Shown piece by piece: positions 25,004 to 37,960 of a stretch of DNA of 64,000 bases (within the stretch, counting starts at the first letter, position 1; every line of letters starts with the position of its first letter). A program made the translations under genes and the position numbers. This DNA comes from Reyranellaceae bacterium (GTDB taxonomy: Bacteria; Pseudomonadota; Alphaproteobacteria; Reyranellales; Reyranellaceae), in NCBI GenBank assembly GCA_022844045.1, contig JALHMM010000001.1, positions 119,487 to 183,486 on the forward strand, in the 5' to 3' direction. The notes under the pieces were generated by a model. That model had not been told where the DNA came from. It ran no database searches and worked only from the letters and a program-made list of their open reading frames with translations.

Positions 25004-26464
25004 ATGCAGAGCAGCGGCCGCGTCGCCATCATCGATATCGGATCGAACTCGATCCGCCTCGTGGTGTACGAGCGCGCCACGCGCTCGCCACTGCCGGTGT
25101 TCAACGAGAAAGTGCTGTGCGGGCTGGCGCGCGAGCTCGACATCACCGGCCATCTCTACCCGCCGGGCGTCGAGATGGCGGTCGGCAATATCGAGCGCTT
25201 CGCCAACCTCGCGCGCAACATGAAGGTGGCGCGGCTCGACCTGCTGGCCACCGCGGCGGTACGCGACGCCGCCGACGGCGCGCAGTTCATCGACCGAATC
25301 GGGCGTATCGCTGGCAAGACGCCGCAGCTGATCAGCGGCGAGGAGGAGGCCAAGCTCTCGGGCCTGGGCGTGATGTGCGGTATGCCCGGCGTCGACGGCG
25401 TGATGGGCGATCTCGGCGGCGGCAGCCTGGAGCTGGTGGCGTTGTCGGAGTCCGGGTTGGGGCCGTGGGTGACCTTGCCGATCGGCCCGCTGCGATTATT
25501 GACGGCCAAGCGCGAGCCGCGCCAGGCGGTCGAGACGGCGATCGCCGGCGTCGACTGGCTGTCGCGATATGCCGGCCGCACCTTCTATCCCGTGGGCGGC
25601 GCCTGGCGTGCCTTCGCGCGCCTGCACATGGAGTACAAGAAGTACCCGCTGCACATCATTCATCACTACACCGTGCCCGGCGACGAGGCGCGCGACTGGG
25701 CCCGCTTCATCGCGGCGCAGAGCCCGAAATCGCTTGAGAAGATGGCCGGCGTGTCGCGCCGGCGCACCGAGTCGTTGCCGCTGGCCTGCGTGGCGTTCGA
25801 GCGGGTGCTGGCGGTGCTGCGGCCGCGCCGCGTGGTGTTCTCGGCCTTCGGCCTGCGCGAGGGCTTCTACTTCACCCAGTTGCCGGACTCCGAGAAGGCG
25901 CGCCATCCGCTGCTTGCCTTCGCCGAAGACGAGGGCGTCGCCTGGCGCCGCTTCGACCTCTCGCCGGTCGAGGTCTTCGACTGGCTGACGCCGATCTTCG
26001 CCGGCGAGACGGCGGGCGAGCGCATGCTGCGACTGGCGGCGTGCCACATCAGCGATATCGCCTGGGACGATCATCCCGACTACCGCGCCGAGCAGGCGCA
26101 CTCGCGCGTGCTGCACATGCCGGCGCCGGGCATGGACCACCGCGAACGCGCAACCCTCGCGCTGGCGATGGCGTGGCGCTACGACAGCATCCCGCGCGTG
26201 CCGTGGACCGAGACAGCGACCGCGCTGGCGGACGCGGCCGCGCAAAGCTTCGCGCGCAGGCTCGGGACAGCGCTGCGGCTGTCCTACAACCTTTCGGGGG
26301 GCGCGCCGGGCCTGCTGCCACGGGTCGGATTGCGGCGGACCGAGAAGCAGCTCGAGCTGCTGGTGCCGGCGGCGCTGCGCAATCAGCTCGGCGATGTCAC
26401 CGAGCGCCGTTTGGCCGCCGTCGCTTCGGCCTTCGACCTCAAGCACGAGGTCCGGATCGTCTGA
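25004..26464 (+). CDS. ppx: Exopolyphosphatase/guanosine pentaphosphatase family protein
   Basis: A 486-residue Ppx/GppA phosphatase with the actin-like ATPase fold. Phosphate-1 motif is IDIGSNSIRLVVYE. The catalytic region TAAVRDAADG and LISGEEEAKLSGLGV supplies the Glu. Phosphate-2 is GDLGGGSLELV. It hydrolyses terminal phosphate from polyphosphate and/or pppGpp. The C-terminal helical domain brings it to the usual long form. With ppk1 4 kb upstream it gives the region both sides of polyphosphate metabolism, though not in one operon. Confidence 0.9.
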   Translation: MQSSGRVAIIDIGSNSIRLVVYERATRSPLPVFNEKVLCGLARELDITGHLYPPGVEMAVGNIERFANLARNMKVARLDLLATAAVRDAADGAQFIDRIGRIAGKTPQLISGEEEAKLSGLGVMCGMPGVDGVMGDLGGGSLELVALSESGLGPWVTLPIGPLRLLTAKREPRQAVETAIAGVDWLSRYAGRTFYPVGGAWRAFARLHMEYKKYPLHIIHHYTVPGDEARDWARFIAAQSPKSLEKMAGVSRRRTESLPLACVAFERVLAVLRPRRVVFSAFGLREGFYFTQLPDSEKARHPLLAFAEDEGVAWRRFDLSPVEVFDWLTPIFAGETAGERMLRLAACHISDIAWDDHPDYRAEQAHSRVLHMPAPGMDHRERATLALAMAWRYDSIPRVPWTETATALADAAAQSFARRLGTALRLSYNLSGGAPGLLPRVGLRRTEKQLELLVPAALRNQLGDVTERRLAAVASAFDLKHEVRIV

Positions 26465-26475
26465 ACGACCCGCCC

Positions 26476-26530
26476 GTCATGTCGAGCGTAGCGAGACATC
26501 TTCAAGATTCCTCGCTGCGCTCGGAATGAC
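26476..26530. repeat. Palindromic repeat family C, copy 1
   Basis: GTCATGTCGAGCGTAGCGAG and the complementary CTCGCTGCGCTCGGAATGAC form a 55-bp inverted repeat between the ends of the convergent ppx and rnd genes. It could act as a bidirectional terminator. Related copies are at 43422, 55658 and 58278. Confidence 0.75.
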
Positions 26531-26539
26531 AGAGGGAAG

Positions 26540-27703
26540 TCAGGCCGGCTGGGCCTCGACCACGTCGATGACGCGGATCTGGTCGTTTTTCAGCACCAGC
26601 GCCAGCTCGCCGGCGATCAGCCGCAGCGCATCGTTGCCGAAAATCTCCGCCCGCCAGCCCTGCAGGCAGGGCACGTCGCGTTTGCCGGCGGCGAGGCGAT
26701 CGAGCTCGTCGCTCGCCGCGACCAGGCGGTAGGCGACCCCGGTGGCGTCGCAGCGCAGTCGCAGCAGGACCCGCAGCAAATCGACCACGGCGCCCGGCAC
26801 CTGGAGCGGCTCCGGCCCGCGCTCGCGGCTCGGCAATTCGCTGTCGGGGATGGCCAGCGCGCGCGCGACGGCGCCGAGCACCGCCTGGCCCTGCTTGCCC
26901 TCGACGAAGCCCTTGCCCAGGCCGCGTGTCGTGCCGAGATCGGCGATATTGGCCGGCGCGTGGGCGGCGATCTCCAGCACCTGCTCGTCGCGCAGGATGC
27001 GCTGGCGTGGAACGTTGACCCGCTGCGCCTCGCGCTCGCGCCACGCCGCCAGCTCGCGCAGAATGGCGATCTGCCGAGGGCTCGGGTTGCGCGGCTTCAG
27101 CCGCCGCCAGGCATCCTCCGGTTCGACGACATAGATCGACGGATCGCGCAGGATCGCCATTTCCTCGGCGATCCATGCCTCGCGGCCGGTGCGTACCAGC
27201 CGATCGTGCAGCTTCTCGTAGACGACCCGCAGATGCGTCACGTCGGCCAGCGCGTAGTGCAACTGCTTCTCCGACAGCGGCCGGCGGCTCCAGTCGGTGA
27301 AGCGGCTGGACTTGTCGATCTTGGCCTTGGCCATGCGCGCGGCCAGCGTGTCGTAGGCGACCTGCTCGCCGAAGCCGCAGACCATGGCGGCGACCTGGGT
27401 GTCGAACAGCGGCTGGGGCAGATGGCCCATCAGCTTGAGGAAGATCTCGAGGTCCTGCCGCGCGGCGTGGAAGACCTTCAGCACGGTGGGATTGTCGAAC
27501 AGGGTGAACAGCGGCGAGAGGTCGATGCCCTCGGCCATCGAATCGATCGCCGCGGCTTCTTCCGGCCCGCCGATCTGCACCAGGCAGAGCTGGGGCCAGT
27601 AGGTACGCTCCCGCATGAACTCCGTGTCGACGGTGACGAATTCCGCTGTCGACAGACGCTCACAGAACGCGGCCAGTTCGGCCGTTGTCGTTATCATTTG
27701 CAT
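26540..27703 (-). CDS. rnd: Ribonuclease D
   Basis: A 387-residue 3'-5' exoribonuclease that trims tRNA 3' ends. DEDD motifs are visible: [15 protein letters not shown] (Asp, Glu), then [11 protein letters not shown] and [16 protein letters not shown]. An HRDC domain follows. The frame opens further upstream, but the upstream part is low-information shadow sequence; the start ATG at 27703 (or 27697) gives the usual [17 protein letters not shown] opening. It is divergent from aspS. Confidence 0.92.
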   Translation of the reverse strand: MQMITTTAELAAFCERLSTAEFVTVDTEFMRERTYWPQLCLVQIGGPEEAAAIDSMAEGIDLSPLFTLFDNPTVLKVFHAARQDLEIFLKLMGHLPQPLFDTQVAAMVCGFGEQVAYDTLAARMAKAKIDKSSRFTDWSRRPLSEKQLHYALADVTHLRVVYEKLHDRLVRTGREAWIAEEMAILRDPSIYVVEPEDAWRRLKPRNPSPRQIAILRELAAWREREAQRVNVPRQRILRDEQVLEIAAHAPANIADLGTTRGLGKGFVEGKQGQAVLGAVARALAIPDSELPSRERGPEPLQVPGAVVDLLRVLLRLRCDATGVAYRLVAASDELDRLAAGKRDVPCLQGWRAEIFGNDALRLIAGELALVLKNDQIRVIDVVEAQPA

Positions 27704-27839
27704 GGTCGGCTGGCTGTATAGACCGATGGCCCGGCCAGGGCCAAGCGCCGAAGGCCGCAGTTCGGCCATTCGGTTGACTTTGGCCGCCAAACCGTGCCTT
27801 TTCCCGCGCCGCCGGACGCGTTTTTCAGGAATCCGCCCC

Positions 27840-29645
27840 ATGCACGCCTACCGCTCCCATACCTGCGGGCAGCTCCGCCCGGAGCATGTCGGCCAGACCG
27901 TTCGCCTGTCCGGCTGGGTGCAGCGCAAGCGCGACCATGGCGGGCTGCTGTTCATCGATCTGCGCGACCATTACGGCGTCACCCAGGTGGTGTTCGATAC
28001 CTCGGCGGCCCAGGCCTTCGCCAATGCCGAGGCGGTGCGCACCGAAAGCGTGATCACCGTTACCGGCCCTGTCGTGGCGCGCGAGGCCTCGACGGTCAAT
28101 TCGCGCCTGCCCACCGGCGCCGTCGAGGTGCGCGCCGCCGAGATGGTCATCCAGTCGATGGCCGAGGGCCTGCCGATCCCGGTCTACGCCGAGAACGACA
28201 CGACGCCCGAGGATCTGCGGCTGAAGTACCGCTTCCTCGACCTGCGCAAGGACAAGCTGCATCGCAACATCATGCTGCGCAGCCAGGTCATCGCGTCGCT
28301 GCGCCGGCGCATGATCGAGCAGGGCTTCACCGAGTTCCAGACGCCGATCCTGACCGCCGACAGCCCCGAGGGCGCGCGGTCGTACCTGGTGCCCAGCCGC
28401 ATCCATCCCGGCAAGTTCTACGCCCTGCCGCAGGCGCCGCAGATGTTCAAGCAGCTGCTGATGGTGTCGGGCTTCGACCGCTACTTCCAGATCGCGCCCT
28501 GCTTCCGCGACGAGGACGCGCGCGCCGACCGCGCGCCGGGCGAGTTCTACCAGCTCGATTTCGAGATGAGCTACGTCACCCAGGAGGACGTGTTCGCCGC
28601 CATCGAGCCGGTGCTGCGCGGCGTGTTCGAGGAGTTCGCGGGCTATTCGAAGGACAAGCCGTGGACGGTCACGTCGGGGGCGTTTCCGCGCATCCCCTAT
28701 GATGAAGCGCTGCTGAAGTACGGCTCCGACAAGCCCGATCTGCGCAACCCGCTGGTGATCAGCGACATCGGCGAGGTCTTCGCCGGCTCGACCTTCAAGG
28801 TCTTCGCCTCGATCGTCGCCGCCGGCGGCGTGGTGCGCGCGATCCGCGCGCCGGGCGCCGGCGGCCAGCCGCGCAGCTTCTTCGACAAGCTGAATTCCTG
28901 GGCGCAGGGCGAGGGCAAGCCCGGCCTGGGCTACATCGTGCTCGAAGGCGGCGCGGGGAAGGGGCCGATCGCCAAATTCGTCGACGAGCCGCGGTTGGCC
29001 AGGCTCAAGGCGCTGACCGGCGCGGTCGACGGTGACGCGGTGTTCTTCGTCGCCGACAAGCCGGAGGCGGCGTGGAAGTTCGCCGGCCAGGCCCGCACCC
29101 GGATCGGCACCGACATGGACATCGTCGAGAAGGGCGCGTTCCGCTTCTGCTGGATCGTCGATTTCCCGATGTTCGAGTATGACGAGAAGGCCAAGAAGAT
29201 CGACTTCAGCCACAACCCGTTCTCGATGCCGCAGGGCGGGCTCGAGGCGCTGGAGTCGCAGGATCCGCTGACCATCAAGGCCTACCAGTACGATATCGTC
29301 TGCAACGGCGTCGAGCTGTCCTCCGGGGCGATCCGCAACCATCGGCCGGAGATCATGTACAAGGCCTTTGGCATCGCGGGGTACAGCAGCGAGGAGGTCG
29401 AGCAGCGCTTCGGCGGCATGCTCAACGCCTTCAAGTATGGCGCGCCGCCGCATGGCGGCTCGGCGCCGGGCGTCGATCGCATCGTCATGCTGCTGGCCGA
29501 CGAGCCGAACCTGCGCGAGGTCATCGCCTTCCCGATGAACCAGCAGGCGATGGACCTGATGATGGAGGCGCCGGCCGAGGTGCCGGCCGAACGCCTGCGC
29601 GAGCTCAGCCTGCGCGTGGTCCTGCCGCCGAAGAAAGCCGACTGA
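27840..29645 (+). CDS. aspS: Aspartyl-tRNA synthetase, probably non-discriminating
   Basis: A 601-residue class IIb synthetase. The OB-fold anticodon domain has [19 protein letters not shown]. Class II motif 2 is [22 protein letters not shown], and motif 3 is [19 protein letters not shown]. The GAD insertion is present, so it is the bacterial type. In the anticodon domain, the position next to Gly-Gly is His (RDHGG). This position is Leu in E. coli and His in Pseudomonas aeruginosa, where it allows charging of tRNA-Asn too. That suggests a GatCAB-dependent route to Asn-tRNA here. Confidence 0.95.
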   Translation: MHAYRSHTCGQLRPEHVGQTVRLSGWVQRKRDHGGLLFIDLRDHYGVTQVVFDTSAAQAFANAEAVRTESVITVTGPVVAREASTVNSRLPTGAVEVRAAEMVIQSMAEGLPIPVYAENDTTPEDLRLKYRFLDLRKDKLHRNIMLRSQVIASLRRRMIEQGFTEFQTPILTADSPEGARSYLVPSRIHPGKFYALPQAPQMFKQLLMVSGFDRYFQIAPCFRDEDARADRAPGEFYQLDFEMSYVTQEDVFAAIEPVLRGVFEEFAGYSKDKPWTVTSGAFPRIPYDEALLKYGSDKPDLRNPLVISDIGEVFAGSTFKVFASIVAAGGVVRAIRAPGAGGQPRSFFDKLNSWAQGEGKPGLGYIVLEGGAGKGPIAKFVDEPRLARLKALTGAVDGDAVFFVADKPEAAWKFAGQARTRIGTDMDIVEKGAFRFCWIVDFPMFEYDEKAKKIDFSHNPFSMPQGGLEALESQDPLTIKAYQYDIVCNGVELSSGAIRNHRPEIMYKAFGIAGYSSEEVEQRFGGMLNAFKYGAPPHGGSAPGVDRIVMLLADEPNLREVIAFPMNQQAMDLMMEAPAEVPAERLRELSLRVVLPPKKAD

Positions 29646-29646
29646 C

Positions 29647-30177
29647 ATGCGCGGGCTTCCGGTCATGGCGGGTCTCATCGCCGTGCTCGGAAGCCTACCG
29701 GCGCTGGGGCAGGGGGCGGCGCCCCATACGATCTGGGAAGCGCCGAAAGTCGGGCGCTGGACCGTCAAGGCCATCGGCTCCGGCTTCAGCGGCCCGGCGC
29801 AATGCCTGATGAGCAATATCGGCGAGGGCTCGGGTGTGGCCTACGCCATCTCGCCCGGCGACGTGCAGCGTCTGGTCCTGCAGAATTCCCAGTGGCGCAT
29901 TCCCGCCGGTGCCAGCGCAGCCATCCAGCTGCAGGTCGACCGGCGCGGCGCCTGGGAGGTGATGGCCCGGCGCTCGCCCACCGCGTCCGATACCGTGTTC
30001 ATTGACGCCCGCTTTGATGCCGAGGCGCGTCGCCTGTTGGAGCAGATGCGCTCGGGCGGTTGGCTGCGCATCGCCTTCCCGAGCGGCGACAGCTATCGGG
30101 TTTCGCTCGAAGGCAGCAAGCAGGCGGGGGGTCATCTGCTGGAGTGCTATCGGCGCTTCGTCAGGACAGCACCCTGA
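29647..30177 (+). CDS. Secreted hypothetical protein
   Basis: A 176-residue exported protein beginning one base after the aspS stop. The signal peptide is about 22 residues (MAGLIAVLGSLPALGQ). Its size, the PAQCLMSN cysteine and the closing LLECYRRF recall the IalB-like periplasmic proteins of alphaproteobacteria. Two cysteines (about residues 52 and 168) could form a disulfide. Placement behind aspS suggests read-through transcription. Function is not assigned. Confidence 0.6.
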   Translation: MRGLPVMAGLIAVLGSLPALGQGAAPHTIWEAPKVGRWTVKAIGSGFSGPAQCLMSNIGEGSGVAYAISPGDVQRLVLQNSQWRIPAGASAAIQLQVDRRGAWEVMARRSPTASDTVFIDARFDAEARRLLEQMRSGGWLRIAFPSGDSYRVSLEGSKQAGGHLLECYRRFVRTAP

Positions 30178-30185
30178 TATTTCAG

Positions 30186-30214
30186 TTGAGAATTTTGAGA
30201 TTAAGGAATATATT
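30186..30214 (+). promoter_or_regulatory. Candidate sigma-70 promoter
   Basis: TTGAGA at 30186-30191 and TATATT at 30209-30214 are 17 bases apart, within a strikingly AT-rich stretch in this GC-rich region. They precede the lipoprotein ATG at 30247. No good Shine-Dalgarno follows, so translation may be weak or rely on an A-rich leader. Confidence 0.65.
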
Positions 30215-30246
30215 TCAAATTAATAGAGTAGAGTCTTAAACCAATA

Positions 30247-30774
30247 ATGAAACTCCCTCTTTCAGCGACCCTCCTGATCGGCATATCCGGTCTTCTGCCT
30301 GGCTGTGCCCTGCCGGTCGCCGTGGCGGTTGGCAGTTATGCGGCCGATGGCGGCCTGCTCATCGGCACCGGCAAGTCGAGCACGGATCACCTCGTGTCGA
30401 TGAATACCCAGCGCGACTGCGGGGCCTTCCGGGCGATCGTCAAGGGCGGCCCGCTGTGCAAGGACCGGCCCGAGGGGGCGCCCGACCCATACAACGTCGA
30501 CCCCAAAGCCCCCTTCCGCACCAATGGCGAGAGCGGCTTGGAGGTCGTTCGTTCCGGCCGCGATGGCGGCGACTTGTTGATTGGCGATGATGCCCGACAG
30601 ACCCTGGCGACGCACAAGGCGCCGGTCTTCGACGCGCCGCCCACGCCGATGACCGCCGCCGCGGCAGTGCCTGGCGAGGCACGCTTCGGCTCGGCCGGTC
30701 AACCCGCCGTCGCGCCGACACCTGAGGGGGCTGGAGTCGCGGCGGCGGGTTCTCGTCTGAAGCCTCGGCGCTAG
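30247..30774 (+). CDS. Putative lipoprotein
   Basis: A 175-residue protein with a type II signal peptide: hydrophobic LLIGISGLLPGC with the lipobox Cys at about residue 20. The mature region contains GGLLIGTGKSSTDHLVS and two further cysteines, then a Pro/Ala-rich tail rich in disorder. It should be anchored in the inner or outer membrane. I recognise no family. Its own AT-rich promoter is at 30186-30214. It converges with the 2-hydroxyacid dehydrogenase gene and overlaps it by four bases. Confidence 0.7.
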   Translation: MKLPLSATLLIGISGLLPGCALPVAVAVGSYAADGGLLIGTGKSSTDHLVSMNTQRDCGAFRAIVKGGPLCKDRPEGAPDPYNVDPKAPFRTNGESGLEVVRSGRDGGDLLIGDDARQTLATHKAPVFDAPPTPMTAAAAVPGEARFGSAGQPAVAPTPEGAGVAAAGSRLKPRR

Positions 30775-31745
30775 GCGCCCACCTGGTTGGGCGGCCGTTC
30801 GCCGCGCAACAGCATCGCCTCGAGATTATCCAGGGCTTTGAAGCCCATGGCGTTGCGCGTCTCGATCGTGCCTGAACCAAGATGCGGCAGCAGGAAGGTG
30901 TTGGGCGCGCTGTAGTACCCTTCATGGATCCGTGGCTCGCCGTCGAAGACGTCGAGGCCGGCCGCTGCCAGCTTGCCGCTCTTGAGCGCGTCGATCAGCG
31001 CCTCGTCGTCGACAATGCCGCCGCGCGCCGTATTCACCACGATCGCACCGTCGGGCAGCAGCGCGATTCGCCTGGCGTCGAGCCATTTGCGCGTCCGCGG
31101 CGTCATCGGTGCGTTGATCGACAGGAACTGGCAGAACGGCAGCATCGCCTCGGCGTCAGCGTGGAAGGTCGCGCCCTTTTCCTGCGCTGTCGGCAGGCGC
31201 GAGCGGTTGCTGTAGTGGATCTCCATGCCAAAGGCGCGGGCGCGATCGGCGGTCGCTTGGCCGATGCGGCCCATGCCGAAGATGCCCAGCCTCTTGGCCC
31301 CCAGATGCGTGCCCATGAACTGGGTCGGCGCCCAGCCGACCCAGCGGCGCTCGCGCAGCATGGCCTCGGCCTCCTGCGCCCGGCGCGCGGCGCCCAGCAT
31401 GCAGAGGAGCGCGATATCGGCGGTGGCGTCGGTGAGCACGTCAGGGGTGTTGGTCACAACGATGCCACGACGAGCGGCCGCCGTGACATCGACATGCTCG
31501 TAGCCGACGGAGAATGTGGCGATGATCTTCACCGAGGCCGGCAGGGAATCGATGGTCGCGGCGCTGAAGGGATCGCCAGCGGCGCACATGACGCCGTCGC
31601 ACCCCTGGGCCAATCTGACGACGGCGGGGCCGTCCCGTACCTGGTCATCGGGGTTCAAGATGGCATCGAAACCGCCGGTGAGCCGCGCCTCGACGGCGGG
31701 CGGAAACAGTCGGGTCGCCAATATGCGTGGTTTCCTGTGGATCAT
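30771..31745 (-). CDS. D-isomer-specific 2-hydroxyacid dehydrogenase (glyoxylate/hydroxypyruvate reductase-like)
   Basis: A 324-residue NAD(P)H-dependent enzyme. The Rossmann motif is GIFGMGRIGQATADR near residue 155. Catalytic Arg lies in VNTARGGIVDDEAL, Glu in FDGEPRIHEGY, and His in LLPHLGSGT. It fits reduction of glyoxylate or hydroxypyruvate to glycolate or glycerate. The start at 31745 is MIHRKPRILATRLF. Another 2-oxoacid substrate is possible. Confidence 0.88.
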   Translation of the reverse strand: MIHRKPRILATRLFPPAVEARLTGGFDAILNPDDQVRDGPAVVRLAQGCDGVMCAAGDPFSAATIDSLPASVKIIATFSVGYEHVDVTAAARRGIVVTNTPDVLTDATADIALLCMLGAARRAQEAEAMLRERRWVGWAPTQFMGTHLGAKRLGIFGMGRIGQATADRARAFGMEIHYSNRSRLPTAQEKGATFHADAEAMLPFCQFLSINAPMTPRTRKWLDARRIALLPDGAIVVNTARGGIVDDEALIDALKSGKLAAAGLDVFDGEPRIHEGYYSAPNTFLLPHLGSGTIETRNAMGFKALDNLEAMLLRGERPPNQVGA

Positions 31746-31846
31746 GATGCCTGGTCTCTCCCCTGCGGCGTGTTGCGACTCGACTTTTGGCGATGGTGGT
31801 CTATAGGCTGCCTCCTCGGCGCAGCCCCCAACATCCGGCGTTCGGA

Positions 31847-32674
31847 GTGTCGTTTCTTACCACAATTTGTCGGACGCTCGGCGGTAGCCTGATCGCCGGC
31901 GCCGCTACCGTCGTTATCGTCGGTGGCGCGGCGGCGGCTGACCTCGTAGCCCACCGGGCGACGTACGAAATGCGTCTGAGCACCGCCAAGCGCTCCAGCG
32001 GTGTCGTGGACGTGCGCGGCACCATGATCCTCGAAACGGTCGACGCCTGCGAATCCTGGGAAACCAAGCAACGCATCCAGCTCACCTTCCTGCGCACCGA
32101 CAGCGACGAGTTCACGACCGACTCGACCTTCGCCAGCCTCGAGAGCAAGGATGGCACGAACCTGCAGTTCAGCGTGCGCAACGCCCAGAATGGCGAGCTC
32201 GAGGACGAGTTGCGCGGCATCGCCGTCCTGTCGCCCGATGGCACCGGCAAGGCGCGCTTCACCCAACCGGAAGAGCGCGAGTTCCCGCTGCCGCAGGGCA
32301 CGATCTTCCCGGTGCATCACCTCTCGCGGCTGATCGACGATGCGCGCGCCGGCGAGACGGTGAAGTCCTACAGCCTGTTCGATGGCGCGCGGCTGGACGG
32401 CGCGTTCAAGGTCAACGCGGTGATCGGCCCATCGCCGCGTCGGCAGCTGTCGCCGACGCCGCGTGGCGATCTGTCATTGTTGCGCAACCAGCAGGCCTGG
32501 TCGGTGCGGTTGGCGTTCTACGCCGCCAATGATCAGGAAGGGCAACCCGAGTACGAGGTGGCGATGGATCTGCAAGCCAACGGTATCGCGCGCTCGATGG
32601 TCCTGGACTACGGCGACCTCGCTATCAACGCGCGACTGCAGCGCATCGAAACGCTGCCGCGGCCACGATGCTGA
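31847..32674 (+). CDS. eipB: EipB-family envelope protein (DUF1849), copy 1
   Basis: A roughly 275-residue periplasmic protein of the EipB/DUF1849 family. From the GTG at 31847 a signal peptide (LGGSLIAGAATVVIVGG) leads to the mature start DLVAHRATYEMRLS. The frame opens from a TTG at 31787, but the added residues are unsupported. Cys in VDACESW and the C-terminal PRPRC match the disulfide pair known in Brucella EipB, a protein needed for envelope integrity. It overlaps the second copy by seven bases. Confidence 0.82.
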   Translation: MSFLTTICRTLGGSLIAGAATVVIVGGAAAADLVAHRATYEMRLSTAKRSSGVVDVRGTMILETVDACESWETKQRIQLTFLRTDSDEFTTDSTFASLESKDGTNLQFSVRNAQNGELEDELRGIAVLSPDGTGKARFTQPEEREFPLPQGTIFPVHHLSRLIDDARAGETVKSYSLFDGARLDGAFKVNAVIGPSPRRQLSPTPRGDLSLLRNQQAWSVRLAFYAANDQEGQPEYEVAMDLQANGIARSMVLDYGDLAINARLQRIETLPRPRC

Positions 32675-33480
32675 TCGGCCGCTTCTTCGGCGCGCTCGCC
32701 GTGGCCTGCGCGCTGTCGCTGCCCGCGACGGCACAGATCCAGGACCTCGTGCCGCACCGCGCGCTGTACAAGATCCGCCCGGCGCCCGCCGCCGCCGGCG
32801 CGCTGCCGCTCAACGCCTCGGGTACCATGGCGTACGAGCTGACGCGCACCTGCGATGGGTTGGAGTGGCGCCAGCACATGGATCTGACCGCCTCGGGTGG
32901 CGGCCAGGATATCCGCCTCGAGCAGACTTGGAGCGGCTCGGAGTCGCTCGACGGCAAGCGCTATCGCTTCGAGACGCGCAGCAAGCACGATGGCACGACG
33001 CAGCCGGTGATCCGCGGTAGCGCCGAGTTGAAGGAGGATGGCACAGGCGAGGCGAAGTTCACGTCGCCCGCGACGCGCACGGTCGCTCTGCCGGCCGAGA
33101 CGCTGTTTCCGATGGCGGCGCTGGCCAAGGGCATCGCCGATCGCAAGGCGGGGCGCGACGGCTTCGACTACCGGGTGTTCATCGGTGAGAAGGCCGAGCC
33201 GCCCTATCGCATGACCGGTATTCTCGGCGTCGCGCCGCGACGGGCGCGCGAGTTGCCGCCACCGCCCGGCGACGGCGACCTCGTCGCCGGCATGGAGCCG
33301 TTCTACATGCACATGTCGTTCTTCGACAGCAAGGAGCAGGACGCGATGGAGCCGTCGCACACCTGGGGCGCGGCGATGCTCGAGAATGGCGTCGAGATCC
33401 TGGGCGTGCAAACGGCGGGTTCGTTGCGCTTCGAATACGTCATCGAGCGCATCGAGAAGGTGGCGATGCCCAAGTGCTGA
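32668..33480 (+). CDS. EipB-family envelope protein (DUF1849), copy 2
   Basis: A 270-residue paralogue of the preceding gene, with a classic signal peptide (FFGALAVACALSLPATAQ) and DLVPHRALYKI at the mature N-terminus. The Cys residues in TRTCDGLEW and MPKC at the end are conserved. The fold would be the same beta-spiral. Sequence divergence from copy 1 is considerable, so the duplication is old or one copy has specialised. It is translationally coupled to copy 1. A tandem 15-bp duplication covers its stop codon. Confidence 0.82.
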   Translation: MLIGRFFGALAVACALSLPATAQIQDLVPHRALYKIRPAPAAAGALPLNASGTMAYELTRTCDGLEWRQHMDLTASGGGQDIRLEQTWSGSESLDGKRYRFETRSKHDGTTQPVIRGSAELKEDGTGEAKFTSPATRTVALPAETLFPMAALAKGIADRKAGRDGFDYRVFIGEKAEPPYRMTGILGVAPRRARELPPPPGDGDLVAGMEPFYMHMSFFDSKEQDAMEPSHTWGAAMLENGVEILGVQTAGSLRFEYVIERIEKVAMPKC

Positions 33481-33515
33481 GGGCCAAAGTGCTGAGGGCC
33501 AAAGCGCTGAGGTCC
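33472..33515 (+). repeat. Tandem 15-bp repeat at the end of the second EipB gene
   Basis: The unit AAGTGCTGAGGGCCA occurs perfectly at 33472-33486 and 33487-33501, with a third, degenerate copy to 33515. The first unit contains the last codons and stop of the EipB gene; the others repeat them untranslated. It is a local duplication, probably by slippage. Confidence 0.75.
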
Positions 33516-33517
33516 GC

Positions 33518-34705
33518 TCAGGACCCCAACCGCACACGCCGCCGCTGGACGTAGCCGACGGCCAGCGCGACGCAGATCACCAGCGCCGTGGCGCCGAGGC
33601 CGGGGAACACCGCCTTGGCCGGCAGGAACTCCAGCAGCGCGCCGATGGCAACCGGTCCGGCTACCTTGCCGAGGTTGCGTAAGGCGCCATAGACGCCCAT
33701 CCCCAGGCCGATGTGATCGGCCGAGATGGTGTTGCTGATCACCGATACCGTGGCGGGGAAGGTGAGCCCTTGGCCGATTCCGACGAGCACCGCGAGGATC
33801 AGCAGCGTGGTGGCGGTGGGCGCGTAGGGCAGCAGGATCAGCGCGGTGCCGATCGCGACCATGCCGATGGCGATGGTCGGCGCGGCGCCGTGACGATCGG
33901 CCGTACGCCCGCCGAAGGGCCGCACCAGCAGGTGCGCGCTTTCCTGCAGGGTGAAGAACAGGCCGGCGGCCCACACGCCATAGCCGGCCTGGAGCGCGAA
34001 GATCGGCAGGAACGCTTTGAGAGAGTACAGCGCGCCATAGACCGCGAACTCCAGCGCGCCGACACCCCAGATCTCGGCGCGTCCGGCGGCGTGGCGAAAG
34101 CCATCGGCAAGCTGGCGCAACACGCCCGCTCGCCGCACCGCTTGCGCACGACTGGAGTCGAAGGGCACGAACACCGCCGGCACCATCGCCGCGCAGCTCA
34201 GCAAGCCGACCACCGTGAAGACCGTCGACGGGTCAGTGAACGCAAGCAGAAAGCCGGCCGCGGCGGGCGCGATCAGATGGCCGGCGCCGCGCGCCATCTC
34301 GTAGATGCCCAGCCGTGTCGCCCGGTTGTGGTGGCCGAACTCCGCAACAATCGCCAGGGTCACGGGGCCGAAGATCGCCGTCGCCGAGCCGTGGATGATG
34401 CGCAGTACCATCAGCTGATCGGGCGTTTCGACAAAGCGGTAGAGGAACGGGAAGGCGGCGAACAGCAGCAGCGCCGTGAAGAACCAGATCTTGCGCCCCC
34501 AGCGATCCGATAGCGCGCCGACGAACGGCTTGAACACCGTGCCGGTGAGCGTCGAGGCGCCAACGATCAGGCCGATCATGACCTTGTTGGCGCCCAGCGA
34601 TGCCGCCAGCAGCGGCAGCACCGGGCTCTTGACCATCTGATAGCCCGCGCGGACGATCAGATCGGTGACAAACAGAGGCCAAAAGCCCGATGGCTGACGC
34701 CACAT
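33518..34705 (-). CDS. MFS transporter
   Basis: A 395-residue polytopic inner-membrane transporter with about twelve hydrophobic segments. The family loop GALSDRWGRKIWF lies between helices 2 and 3, and GGRTADRHG sits in the equivalent second-half position. It is probably a proton-coupled exporter. Specificity is not determinable. The tail of the protein ends in RRRVRL. Confidence 0.85.
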   Translation of the reverse strand: MWRQPSGFWPLFVTDLIVRAGYQMVKSPVLPLLAASLGANKVMIGLIVGASTLTGTVFKPFVGALSDRWGRKIWFFTALLLFAAFPFLYRFVETPDQLMVLRIIHGSATAIFGPVTLAIVAEFGHHNRATRLGIYEMARGAGHLIAPAAAGFLLAFTDPSTVFTVVGLLSCAAMVPAVFVPFDSSRAQAVRRAGVLRQLADGFRHAAGRAEIWGVGALEFAVYGALYSLKAFLPIFALQAGYGVWAAGLFFTLQESAHLLVRPFGGRTADRHGAAPTIAIGMVAIGTALILLPYAPTATTLLILAVLVGIGQGLTFPATVSVISNTISADHIGLGMGVYGALRNLGKVAGPVAIGALLEFLPAKAVFPGLGATALVICVALAVGYVQRRRVRLGS

Positions 34706-34714
34706 GCCGCCTCC

Positions 34715-37891
<3,177 letters not shown>

Positions 37892-37960
37892 TTCGCTTGA
37901 TCCTTCAACGGCATCGAGGCGCGGCGAGCCTAGGGCAGGATCGAAGCGAACTGCAATGAA

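Noticed and set aside
27825-29816. Minus-strand open frame over aspS
   Set aside because: Antisense to a clear aspartyl-tRNA synthetase; low-information composition.
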